From Antitrichia curtipendula (lineage: Eukaryota > Streptophyta > Bryopsida > Hypnales > Leucodontaceae), in the NCBI GenBank assembly GCA_951230915.1, contig OX579637.1:5828001-5892000 (forward strand): 64,000 nucleotides of DNA. The letters run 5' to 3'. The notes under the pieces were generated by a model. That model searched no databases. It worked only from the letters and a program-made list of their open reading frames with translations, and had not been told where the DNA came from. The translations under genes and the position numbers were made by a program. Below are positions 25,301 to 35,489 of this stretch, piece after piece (position 1 is the stretch's first letter; each line of letters begins with the position of its first letter).

Positions 25301-26780
25301 GATGGCCGCGTTAAACTTCTACCTTTCTCTAGATTAGACAAGCCTTCTATGAGTTTTTCACCCGCATGGCAAAAATCACTTCTAGAAGAGTCTAGAGAAA
25401 AGTGTACCTAGCCTAGCCTTCTAAGCAATTGATTCTACCTAGGTTTTAAGTTGTAGTTTTAATTATTTTTAATGCTTTATAAAATACAACAAATATAACC
25501 AAATTCAACCAATACATTAAATCAACTACTAAACCTCTATAGGGCTTATGCACCAACACTACTCATGTTATAGGCATTCTAATCATATACCCCTCAAGGT
25601 TTGATTGTCATTCACATTCAATGGTTTTTAAAAATTTTCTACAACTTACTATTAATAGATATTGCCTCTTTTTGACTAACCACATACTTTATTCAATCCA
25701 ACCATGTCCATTCCATTAAGAACAATACTTCTTCTATTGGATTTCTACTCATTTACGAAGACAACAAAAACAAGGGAACATTCCAATGTAGCCTCAATAA
25801 AGAGAGATGCAATTTGATAATCAATAAAGATTACCAATCCATTCATGGTCACTTAAAGCATTAAAGATTAAGGGTAGCTCAAGGAGGCCACTTCAAGTGA
25901 TTGTGACTTTGATAAATTCAATGCATCTTTAAATCATCAATTTATTTATCAAAACAACAAACTACCTTGAGTGTTTATGTGGAAATCTTAAATTGACACC
26001 AAAATTCCAACACTCACAAACAATCATCTTCCTATCTTCCCCAATTGCTACCTATTGGCTACAATTCACCATTCATAATTTCAAGAGAATTGGGAAGAAA
26101 GAGAGTACCAAACACGTGTGGCCTTTCTTTGCTAAAATGTCCACTACCGCCTCATAGTGTGTCCAATTGACATGAATATAGGCTTACTAAAGTCTGACTT
26201 GACTAAAAACCAAACTACCAAAAATGAAATTCAAAATCCTTGTACTCCTCCCTATCTTCTTCTTCAAAGTTGACACTTGAAATCTTGGTGGCAATACACT
26301 CTCTCTGACTAAATCGATCACTACCTCCTCCTCATAGGTCCATTCAATACGAAACTAGTCTTGCTGTAAAGCCAATTTAATTAATCAAGAGATCACTAAA
26401 AATTACTTTCAAAATTATTGTTGTTCTTTTGATTTATTTTTCACAAATTTTCCACTTAAAACTAGAAGGCAATAGACTCTCTGTGACTAAAACAGCCACC
26501 TCCCCCTTGTTTTTGCGCCAATTGAAATCAGCATAGACTTTTTGAAAAGTCAACTTCTAGAGACACCATCCTTCTCAGTTTGAACTTCAAAATCTTTGTG
26601 ATTTTCTTGATTTTGCCCTTGAAAGTTGTTGCTCCTAATCTAGGCTCCACCTCCTAACTCTACCTTCAACCCAACCTTCTCCACACTTGAGGCAATAATT
26701 GAGCTAAATCTACTTGACAAATTTTCTAGGTTTCTACTCATTTCTAACCTCTTCTCTAAATATCTTGTTCATTCTTTTCC
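25300..26780. other. No gene seen; diffuse CT-rich and AT-rich sequence
   Basis: Phrases such as CACTCTCTSTGACTAAA with CACTACCTCCTC appear near 26.1, 26.3 and 26.49 kb at roughly 180-bp spacing, suggesting a very old tandem repeat. No open frame is convincing. Confidence 0.35.
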
Positions 26781-26789
26781 CTTAATGTG

Positions 26790-27030
26790 TATTCAAATTC
26801 AAATACAAGAAGAGAAAAAAGAAGAGAGAAGCATAAGAGTGAAAAAAAGAAGAGAGAGAGGGTTTACAAACCCTACTTTCCTCCATCTACCACATGCCTT
26901 CATCTTCTTTGCTCTTTTTATTTATCTTCCTTTCTTCTAGTCTTAGTCTTCCTTTTACCTAGCCTTAGTCTTTCTTTTTCTCAGTCTTACTTTTCTTTTC
27001 TTCTAGTCTTAGTCTTCCTTTCTTCTAGTC
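26790..27030. repeat. Purine-rich then pyrimidine-rich low-complexity tract
   Basis: About 60 bases of GAAGAGAAAAAAGAAGAG-type sequence are followed by about 100 bases of TCTTCTAGTCTTAGTCTTCC units repeated five times with variation. The open frame here reflects the repeat rather than a gene. Confidence 0.6.
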
Positions 27031-27519
27031 TTGGTGTTTTGATTTGTAATTGTACTTCCCATTCCCAGTTCACTCCTCATGCTAATTCCTAGTTATATTA
27101 TTTTATTCCATAATTCTATCAAATCTTAATTAATGTCTTTTCAGTTTTAAAGTTTTAATTGTTTCCTAGAATTTTTTCCTCATTTTGACGTAATCACATC
27201 TTTAAAAGTTTACACCATTGTTCTAAAATTTCCATTTCTACTAATTGGAGAATTCATTAGCTTATAACTATTGCTTAAATTCTACCATTTAATAGTTTCT
27301 TATTTGTATTTTCACCTAAATTGTCTACAATTTCACTAGTTCCAATTTGTGAACCAATGTGGTGGCTCACAGTTCTTGTTTTAGGAAGATTTATAGGGTT
27401 CCTGAATGAACTTTGGCTGTGGAAATTAATGACAACAAGTCACTCCCAAAAATCACCACCTTCGCCTACAAAGCACACATTCGAGGTGGATGAAGTTGTT
27501 GCATAGTACCAAGAGCGGC

Positions 27520-27650
27520 AACAGCGTGTGAGGATGACCGCTCTTATAGCCGCGGTGGCCCTAGGATGAGTGCGGGTCAATGGATGCGTGCGAGTCCCAA
27601 TGACTGCAAGTCTAGGCAACCACAGGTCTAGGCAACCGCAGATCCAAGAC
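27520..27650. repeat. ~20-bp GC-richer minisatellite
   Basis: Units like GACTGCAAGTCTAGGCAACC and CACAGGTCTAGGCAACCGCA repeat every ~20 bases. The reverse complement (ACCTGTGGTTGCCTAG) resembles the unit at 41.43-41.75 kb. Confidence 0.55.
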
Positions 27651-27756
27651 ACTTTAGGGTTTTTATTTTGTTGGATATAAAGGTAAAAATAATGAAGGTT
27701 TCTATTTCTTTCAGTTTTGAGAATTTTCAATTAGAAATAAAAATTGAGCATATTAA

Positions 27757-28420
27757 CCCCTAAATGGCCAAGACTTTTTTTAAGCTTCTAGGAATATGTT
27801 CTAAGTTGAACAATAAGCCATCATTTTGATGAGTTGTATCAAATTTTTTGCATGTAAATCTGAAAAAAATTTCACTAAAAAAGAATAAAAAGATAGAGGA
27901 TCTAACATGCATAACCCCAATCAATTTATGACATCTAAAAATCTACTCAAGAATTTTGGGTTAAGAATGTTCTAAAAAGCAACCATTTAAGGATTGTTCC
28001 ACCTATCTCATAGGTTTTCACGAGCAAAATTATTTTTAATTCATTTATAAGAGAAACAATAATAAATGCATCACGTAACATAGAACAATTTTAATTTTTT
28101 TGACACATTTTTGAATTTGTTATGAATTTAAATTTTTTTTGTTGTAAGTACCTAATTGTGGCCCTAGGTCTTCCAAAATGCATCCACTTACAACTTCTAA
28201 AGAAATTTGAGGAAATCAAGGCCAACAATTGCATTATACAATACAATTTTTCTTATCTCATTTCAATCAAGAGCTAAAGAGGTCCATTTATAGACCAAAT
28301 CATATCCCTTCAATACCTTTTTATACAAGCCATTTTAAAAGGACGGGCGGTTTTAGAGCATACTACCTTAAATGAAATTCTAATGTGAATTTTTCTTAAA
28401 GATCAAGTGGATTTGAGGCT
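27757..28420 (-). mobile_element. TTAA-flanked MITE, family I copy 3 (inverted, one end lost)
   Basis: TTAA (27,753-27,756) is followed by CCCCTAAATGGCCAAG. The next ~250 bases are the reverse complement of the right part of family I, including the blocks AACATGCATAACCCCAATCA and GTTCTAAGTTGAACAA. The far end has no recognisable TIR, so the given end is an estimate from family length. Confidence 0.55.
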
Positions 28421-28449
28421 CAAAACCCTTTGTATACTTTGAAGCACCT

Positions 28450-29138
28450 CGTGCAAAAAGAACAAAACATCAATCCAAGATTGTCTTGTATTTGAGTATA
28501 GAACATTTTTTTATTATTAAAATTTTAGTGATGTTCTTTGAGGACTTCAAGGGGACAACTTTGAATTCCGGACTGAAATGTTTGTGGTTCAAGTGCCTCC
28601 AAAACAATCTACACCAAAACTTGAACTCAACCCCTGCAAGCCCCCTTATCCATCTTGTAGACCTTGAAAATCAAATCATATTTTCTCTTATGCACAATCA
28701 AGAATTGGGTTGACATTTTTTTTATATGGTTGGCTACTGCAACCACACCAAATGAAGTTACTTGGACTTCAACCTTGGACCTCAATGAACCCAAATGAGT
28801 CTTCAAAATCCAAATGCTTATGGCACCTTTTCAAGCTATTGGAAAGACTCTCCCCCCTCCCACTAGAGGTGGCCACTATTACTTTAATCCTATTGGCTTG
28901 CAACTTATTATAGAGTACTTTTCAGCTAAATTACTTTGTTATTGCCTTAAATGCATGATCACTAAAGACAACTAAAAATTGGAGAAATAAAAGAATGGCT
29001 AGCTAGTTTTTGCACTCACGGTCACTTAAAGTTGTGGTCATCCCAAATCCAAGTTTGACCAAGATATAAGATAAACTAGGAAAGAGGGAAAGGGTTCAAG
29101 ACTTCCATCACCTACAATCGTCTTGTCGTATGCGTAAC
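28450..29138. other. No gene seen; ends in a repeat unit that flanks element copy 2
   Basis: The last ~130 bases (TTGTGGTCATCCCAAATCC, CCAAGTTTGACC, CTACAATCGTCTTGTCG) match units of the repeat at 33.74-34.07 kb, on the other side of gag-like element copy 2. Element copy 2 therefore seems inserted into this repeat. Confidence 0.5.
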
Positions 29139-29502
29139 CTAGGTGTAAGTATCTTTAACACAAAAATGTGGTAAGATGACACGAATTATTGTCCTAGGGA
29201 ATTCTAGTATGTTGTTACAAGCTAAGGCATCCGGTTTCTCTTACTCTCCCAAACACCCAAGCGATCAATCTTCTCACTGGTTCTCTTCCGGCTTTACGGA
29301 TACCACCCGGAATCCAATCCGGATCTGATTCTTTCCGGAATCTATCTTCCTCTTTCTAATTCATTGGTTTTCTACTCCTCTGTTTTATCCTCAAAGGGTC
29401 CACTTTTGATCTTTCAAGGGGTAGGGACTTCACCACTTATAATCCTTACACTCTCCACTCACAACAAACAAACAAACACACGCACAAATGGAAGAGAACT
29501 TA

Positions 29503-30640
29503 CACTAGTAGAAAAAAACAGTGCCCAAATCAACAAAAATCAACAGAAAAGTGTTGATTTTTTTTGTTGATTTGGACAAGTTAATTTGGGTACTTTTTAA
29601 CACAAAACTGTTGATTTTTTTGTTAGTTTTTTGTTAGTTTGGGCACTAAAATTTCCTTTGAAAATCAATTTTTTTATAAATTACACCAATAAAAAGGCTG
29701 CCACGTGGCCTCCAAATGGACCGGCTGCCACGTGGGCAGCCCCCAAATGGGTTGCCACGTGGGCACCGCCACGCAGGCAGTCCCAAGCGGGCTGCCACGC
29801 AGGCAGCCCGCCACGTGGCACCCTATTTGGAGGCGCCGGCAAGGTTTGAACCTTGCACCTCACACTTGGGGTGCAAGGTTCAAACCAATGCACCATGCAT
29901 ACACATGTATGTGTGCATGTGGATTTTGTTTTATTTTATCTAGTTAAAGTATTTTTTTTTCATTTTTTTGTTAAAAACAGCAGATTTAGGAGGCCATTTA
30001 AGCATAGCAAAAGAACTTTTTTCTTAAAACCTCGAACTAAGAAAAGTTGGTATATACATGTATCTTTCATCTCCAAAAATCCGTTTGCAATTCTAAGTCT
30101 CCAATCAAAAGTTATGACTGAATTTCAGAGAGGGTCTTTCATAATGTCAAAAAAAATTCAATGGAAACCCTCTCTGAAATTTAGTCATAACTTTTGATTG
30201 GAGACTTAGAATTGCAAACGGATTTTTGGACATGAAAGATACTTGTATATACCAACTTTTCTTAGTTCAAAGTTTTAAAAAAAAATTGTTTTGCTATGCC
30301 TAAATGGTCTTTGAAGTCTGCTGACTTTGAAAATTACCAAATTGGGAATGATTTATTTATTTTTTCCAAAAATAAACTATTTATAGAATACTAACTATGA
30401 TGATTTATACATTTTTTCAAATAAAAAAATTTATTTTAGAATTTTTTAGTCAAAATTAACAAAAAAGTGTTGATTTTTTGTTAATTTAAAAATGCAGGAT
30501 CCAAATTAACAAAAAAATTTGTTGATTTGGGCAGTTTTTACTAAAATCAACAGAAAATTGTGAAAATGGACAATGCAGTATCCAAATTAACAAAAATTTG
30601 TTGATGTTTTGTTAATTTTGGCACTGTTTTTCTACTAGTG
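29503..30640. mobile_element. Non-autonomous CACTA element, 1,138 bp
   Basis: The ends are CACTAGTAGAAAAA and the inverse TTTTTCTACTAGTG, flanked by the 3-bp duplication TTA (29,500-29,502 and 30,641-30,643). This is diagnostic of the CACTA (En/Spm) superfamily. Subterminal short repeats of AAATCAACAAAAA-type sequence are present near both ends in opposite orientation. There is no transposase frame. Inside are a GC-rich tract with four CCACGTGG cores (29.70-29.82 kb), a 17-bp inverted repeat GGTTTGAACCTTGCACC (29.84-29.89 kb), and a large hairpin. Confidence 0.92.
29994..30307. repeat. Large near-perfect hairpin inside the CACTA element
   Basis: Arms of about 141 bases (29,994-30,135 and 30,167-30,307) are near-perfect inverse copies around a 31-base loop. 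A read-through transcript would give long double-stranded RNA, a plausible source of siRNA. Confidence 0.85.
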
Positions 30641-31353
30641 TTAGTACCCTCATAGCTATATGGATGATCAATCCAAAAAATAAGTCACTCAGAAGTACAT
30701 TTAATCTTCTTCACAACAATAGCAGATCAAGACCCCCGAAACTAACAGAGTTTGGTTTCCTAATAATTAAATTGATTCTAAGGTTGGCAGACCCTCTGGT
30801 AAGTGGGGATTTCCTATGGCAGTTGCTTGTACCTGCAAGGAATTGTCCTAAATTCCGGATCCGCGTCCGCTCTACTCCTTGAAATTACCGGATTACCATT
30901 CCAGTATTTTAAAGGTACTATGCGCAAGTCCTACATTCCTAGTCTAAAACTCCTTTCACAAACTTCCCCTCAAAATCATGTTCTAGTTGACTAAAGATCC
31001 GGACTCCTCCTAACCTGTCTCCACTTACACCCTAGCACTTTGAATAAGCAAACCAACATAAAACTCTTGCATAAAGTCAAAATATCCACCTAGTGGCTTG
31101 GATTAAAGAAAGAAAACAAAATACACATTAAAAATGCGCTTGGATGGAATGGAATGGACAACAGTCCTGTCCACCCTTAAAAACTAAAACAGAAAGGTAA
31201 AAAGGCCATCTGAAATCAAGGTGACCACTCAATGATACTCCAAGATATCTGGAACGCCAATATCAAGTACCCCTACAAATCCGGAACCAAGGCCCACACA
31301 CGGAAAATCCGCTCCGGAACAAAAATCCAAAAATCTATAATAAACACTCTAAT

Positions 31354-33297
31354 CTATCTTCCTCGACGTGCCTTCTTTGAACTACTACCGCCTTGATTTG
31401 CGGCTCCCTTTGTATTTGACTTCACCGGAGTCAATCGGACTGCTGCTCGAGTCTGAATCTTGCGTAGTGGTGGGGGTGACTCCTCATCCGTCTTCGTTGC
31501 AGATCCGATCTCGAACTCCTCGTCCTCCAAATCGTCAATGTATTCCATGTTTTGACTCCTTCCCTTGCTCGGTTTCCCCCAAATCAACCATTGTATTGTC
31601 CTGAATAGGCGTCGACTATTGCATGTGGGAGAAGCCTTCCGGATGAGTCTTTGCTAAATTTGTCAGGCCTCCAATCCGGTTGATGAGGTCACGACGGATC
31701 TTCAGTCCGAACATTGAAAATGACCCCGCCACATTTGATCGGGTTGGCGACATGTTTTGCAAGGTGGAAACTTCCGGCTGCATCGGAACAGTCTTGGAAC
31801 ACAGCTCCTTCTCTACTTCAAGAACTAGATTCACGCTCTTCATACTTGGCTTGAAGAAAGACCTACAAGTGGCCTCAAGAGGGACCTCAGGGCCTCAAAT
31901 TGAGATTGTGTCAAAACGGTGGGTGTCGCCTTAACCAAAGTCCCCATGAACAAGGAGTTGGGGACATCGGGAAATTGCAAGAAATCCATCACATTTTCCG
32001 GATCTAAGTGCCCCAGCAACTTATTCATCTCCTTCAGTACTCCCTCTATCCTAGCTTGAAAATCAACCAAGATGGTCACCACTTTGGATCTGGTTACTTG
32101 TTCTTCCTTCAACAATCGATCATTGAAGAGGTTTGACCGCACTACAAGCTCCGCAGGCTGTGCAACCAATACGGGAAGGTTCCGGACCAGCTGGAGCGCC
32201 TCTACTTCCTTCTGCCTTGCTACACCCAGCTCCCTTTCTGTCCAATTCACCCGAGTTTGGAGATCGTCCCGTTCCTTCTCCACGTTCCAGATCTGCTTGT
32301 CCTTCGCGAGTAATACTTCAGGACTTGGTCATTTTTTGATCTCCTCTACAAGCCTATATGGTTCCACCTTCACCTCGTCCATAATTTTGATCAACAGATC
32401 CGACATGTTGTCATAGAGATCCCTCGCTTGCCGCATCCAACTGAGTTCGGCATTGAAGAACTTCGATGTTCTTTCACCTTCCGGAATCAAAGTGGGCTCT
32501 TTATCTTCCGGAAGTTTCCCTCTTGATGCTAAATCAGTTGACTTGCTCTGCTTGTCTTTAAGCTCAATAAATTCCGTCTTCTCTTCTGGATTGTCTTCCT
32601 CCTCGGATTCCGGATGATCCGACTCCACCTCATTCATGAGGCCATACTGAAGGATAGTTGCTCCTGTATCGTATGCTACTACTTCCTGAGCACTCAGAAC
32701 TTTCCTCTAATGATAAAGATGGAATAGGTAAGGGCTGATGAGGTTGTGCTTTTCCCTTGCTACATGTTCTGCCAACTTCGCTACCACGCCTGCAATGACT
32801 CTATCCCAGAGTACCATATTATCCTCCAAGGCACCAAAGATGGTGTTGGCTACAGTGACCGTAACTCGAGTTGGCTCCTCCGGATACAGGAGTGGAATCA
32901 AGAATTCCAGCACCCGTCTATGCCTATTTTCCTTACAGTTACTAATGGCATACCCCTCCTTGGCATTGGTACGGCTCGGGAATTTTCCACTCGCGTACTT
33001 GTCCATTCGAGAGGCTAATTCAGATCCAGTTTTTCTAAACGCGTACACCTCCGCCCAGACATCTTTGGTCCATGCTACGAGTTGACCTCTCACTGTCAAC
33101 TCCTACTGATTCGGAACTCCCAAAATGAGTTCCTGAATCATTTCCTCATTCTTCAGGTTTCACGGCCTCCGTATTAGCCTGACACATCCTATACGCATCA
33201 GAGCCTCTTCCAACTACTTCCGGGCGTTTGGATCAAAAGGGATACTTGGACAGACCATCCGGGCTACAACCGTAATGTTAAGACTGCTCTTTGCCAA
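31354..33297 (-). pseudogene. Gag-like protein, copy 2
   Basis: The frame is homologous to the copy at 35,490-37,447. Conserved blocks in order: VARMVCPSIP, RIGCVRLIRRP, ELTVRGQ, WTKDVWAEVYAFRKTG, NAKEGYAISNC, VTVTVANTIFGALE, ISPYLFHLYH, an acidic linker, a coiled-coil-like stretch (KERDDLQTRVNWTERELG), QARIEGVLKEMNKLLGHLDP, and a basic tail GGSSSKKARRGR. The expected start reads TTG where copy 3 has ATG. Stops follow the C-to-T pattern: TGA after RRP (TAG in copy 3, so probably Trp TGG originally), TAG before ELTVRG, and TGA after EEIKK (Arg in copy 3). No protease, RT or integrase is present. The role is presumed structural, as in gag of non-autonomous retroelements, but this is inference. 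Confidence 0.7.
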
Positions 33298-33740
33298 TGT
33301 ATACTGACACAACAATTCCTAATCTGGTGCAATCAGCACCAACCTCACATTTCTCTCCCTGACACAAAGCTAACTCATCACTCTTTCACTCTCTACTTGC
33401 GCGCGGAGAATGCAGCGAAACAGAAAGAGAAAGAAAGAAGGTGGCGACGTGTTTATGTACTCGATGTTTGGCCAATAGTTCCTAGAGGAGAACGGGTAGG
33501 AGACCATTCCCATAACGGAGCCCTAGTTCCTAGCCTAGAAGTCTAGGTCATAGGTTTCCTCAATCTACATTCTATCCGGATTTCGGATCTGTTTTCTTTC
33601 CGGTTCTCAAACATTTGTAGTAATTCTGGTATCTCAGAATTATCTATTGGATCATTATCCATAATAAAATGGATTTCTCTATAAGCTTACTAAGAAAAAT
33701 GAAAAATTTGATCTATTCTAATCCTATTCTAATTTATTTT

Positions 33741-34075
33741 ATATATTGTGAGTTTCCGTACTCCCACATGCCCCAAACCCAAGTTCGCCCAACATCTTTC
33801 AAAAATGAAAAACAAAAAAAGAATTCAAGATTTTCATCATCAGCGGTTGTCTAGAGTCAAGGTTACTCTAGAATGAATTTACCCAGCACCTCCAAAAATG
33901 GGAAACGGGAGAAACGTTTAGGACTTCCAATACTTGCGGTCGTCCAAAGACAAAGCCAACCCAATTCCAAGTTTGCCAAAACAACCAAAAAAATTCTAAA
34001 AAAGAGAAGGAATGACTGATTCTTCCAATTGAAGTTGTCCACATTAGAAGTTGCCCCTACCCAAGTCAGATAAAT
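33741..34075. repeat. Degenerate minisatellite flanking element copy 2
   Basis: Units of ~95-100 bases each contain CCCAAGTTYGCC, an A-rich middle (AAAAATGAAAAACAAAAA) and TTTTCATCATCAGCGGTTGTC-like sequence; three copies are visible. The last one ends GAAGTTGTCCACATTAGAAG, close to the 21-bp unit at 41.4 kb. Confidence 0.5.
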
Positions 34076-34639
34076 AGAAAAAAATAGTTATTGTGTCTAC
34101 TAAATTTATTGTTTTTGATTTAGGCGTATCTTCTAGTTACTTCAATTGATGTTCTATTAAGTGTTGGATGTCAGTTGGTAGTTAATAATTTAGTGTTTTC
34201 AACAATGTCCATTGTCTTCTCATGCCTTTAATCCCATACCCTAAACCCTAAATACTTGTATCCCTAGACATTATAATTGTATGTCATATCCAACATGATA
34301 TATTCTAAGCTTGGGTACAAATGTAGTTACGGGAGCCCTATCTTGCCAATTTAATTTTAGTATTGTGTTTTGGCTTCTATATACCTTGAAGCATCTTGAT
34401 GCTTTCTTGTAAATTGGAACTTTGGATCTTGGAGTCTTGTTGTTCTTTCAACTAGTGATTAGGATGCTAACCTTGAATCACTTTTATGATCCCAAGCAAT
34501 AATTGTACACAATGGCCCCACCCTTTAAGGAAAAAAAGAAAGAAAGGAGAGCGCCACAATCAGAATTGATGTATATTTCATGATCCAATAGCTAGGGCAT
34601 TCTGAAATTAGTATAATGTACAATCTAATTAGATGTTTA

Positions 34640-34927
34640 GGGCTTGTAAAGCATATGTGGGATGGTGTCACATTGACAAGCTATTCCCTCAATTTTAGCA
34701 CAACATACATTTGAGACAGAATGCTACTAATCTTCACTATTGAAGGGACAATGCATTTGTGCGAAGAGTACCTAGCGTTGTATAAAATACAAAAAGTAAC
34801 GGGGAGAAAAGCCTCATGGGGCATATGCCAAATGGTCTACATAGAGCTATACTTGCAACAACCAGTAGATTGGAGGACCATAAAGTTATCCCCGGAAATC
34901 AACTTCCTTCTACCAACGACATTCTAA
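34640..34927 (+). pseudogene. Short coding-like relic, unknown
   Basis: A ~95-codon frame with one TGA (GLVKHMWDGVTLTSYSLNF, then after the stop MHLCEEYLALYKIQKVTGRK and WGICQMVYIELYLQQPVDW). It lies just upstream of gag-like element copy 3. It may be a fragment of another retroelement gag or a host gene; no family is recognised. Confidence 0.35.
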
Positions 34928-34999
34928 GGGCAGGTCCTTCAAAAAACCAACGAGACAGGCTAGGAATAAAGAAGCATTTTCAAGAATAAGTGACAGATG

Positions 35000-35489
35000 A
35001 AGACTACCAATGGTCTTTTTCATCCAACTCCACGACCTTGGATGAAGAGGTTGTCACAATACGGAAAACCAATTTCCGTATAGATAGAGTAAAATAGATG
35101 GCATAGATAGAAATTTTAAGTCTTTTTGGTTAAAAAACGGTAGTTGTCTTCCGGAAGAACTTACGTTTTGAACAAGTCTTCACCCGGAAACTAGTTTCCG
35201 ATCCGGTCAAAATAGGGTTTCCGGAAATGAACCGGAACGCCGCTACGGACTAGGGATCCGGCCTACAAGGCTAGGGGACGCGCCTCGGGAATGGAACCCT
35301 AATCCTGTTCCAATCCAGGAACTGGCGGCGCTGTTTTGGCTACTTAAGGGCCACCACCGCCCCGTCTCTCTTCACTTCTTGTGTTTTCCAAGCTCTTCAC
35401 GCGCAGATAGTTGAGAGAAAGCCTGGTGAGAGTGCATTTACGGATAGAGAGAGGTGAGGCTGGATTAGAGTTTACTTGGTCGAATTCCA
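35000..35489 (+). promoter_or_regulatory. 5' region of gag-like element copy 3
   Basis: This region is rich in TCCGGA/TTCCGG words. It contains a TATA-like TACTTAAGG near 35,340 followed by a CT-rich leader, the layout expected of a promoter ~150 bases before the ATG at 35,490. The corresponding part of copy 2 (33.46-33.40 kb, minus) also has a TACATAAACACG TATA-like box before a CT-rich leader. Confidence 0.45.

Larger units (their letters stand above)
29139..33740 (-). mobile_element. Gag-like element, copy 2, with a CACTA insertion
   Basis: The element reads leftward: a 5' region (~33.74-33.30 kb), the gag-like frame (33,297-31,354), then a ~1.07-kb 3' region that is split by the CACTA element at 29,503-30,640. 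The 3' region aligns with those after copies 1 and 3. It ends ACTTACACCTAG at 29,139, after a hairpin with arms TTACCACA and TGTGTTAA (one mismatch). The 5' limit is inferred from where the flanking repeat resumes. I find no direct repeat of the 3' region upstream of the coding part, so an ordinary LTR pair is not evident. Confidence 0.7.

Noticed and set aside
26787..27092. 101-codon open frame with Arg/Lys/Glu-rich start and Ser/Leu/Phe-rich end
   Set aside because: It is the translation of a purine tract followed by a repeated TCTTCTAGTCTTAG tract.
29631..29947. Overlapping frames rich in Gly, Arg, Pro and His in the CACTA element
   Set aside because: They come from the CCACGTGG-containing GC-rich repeat and appear in all frames on both strands.
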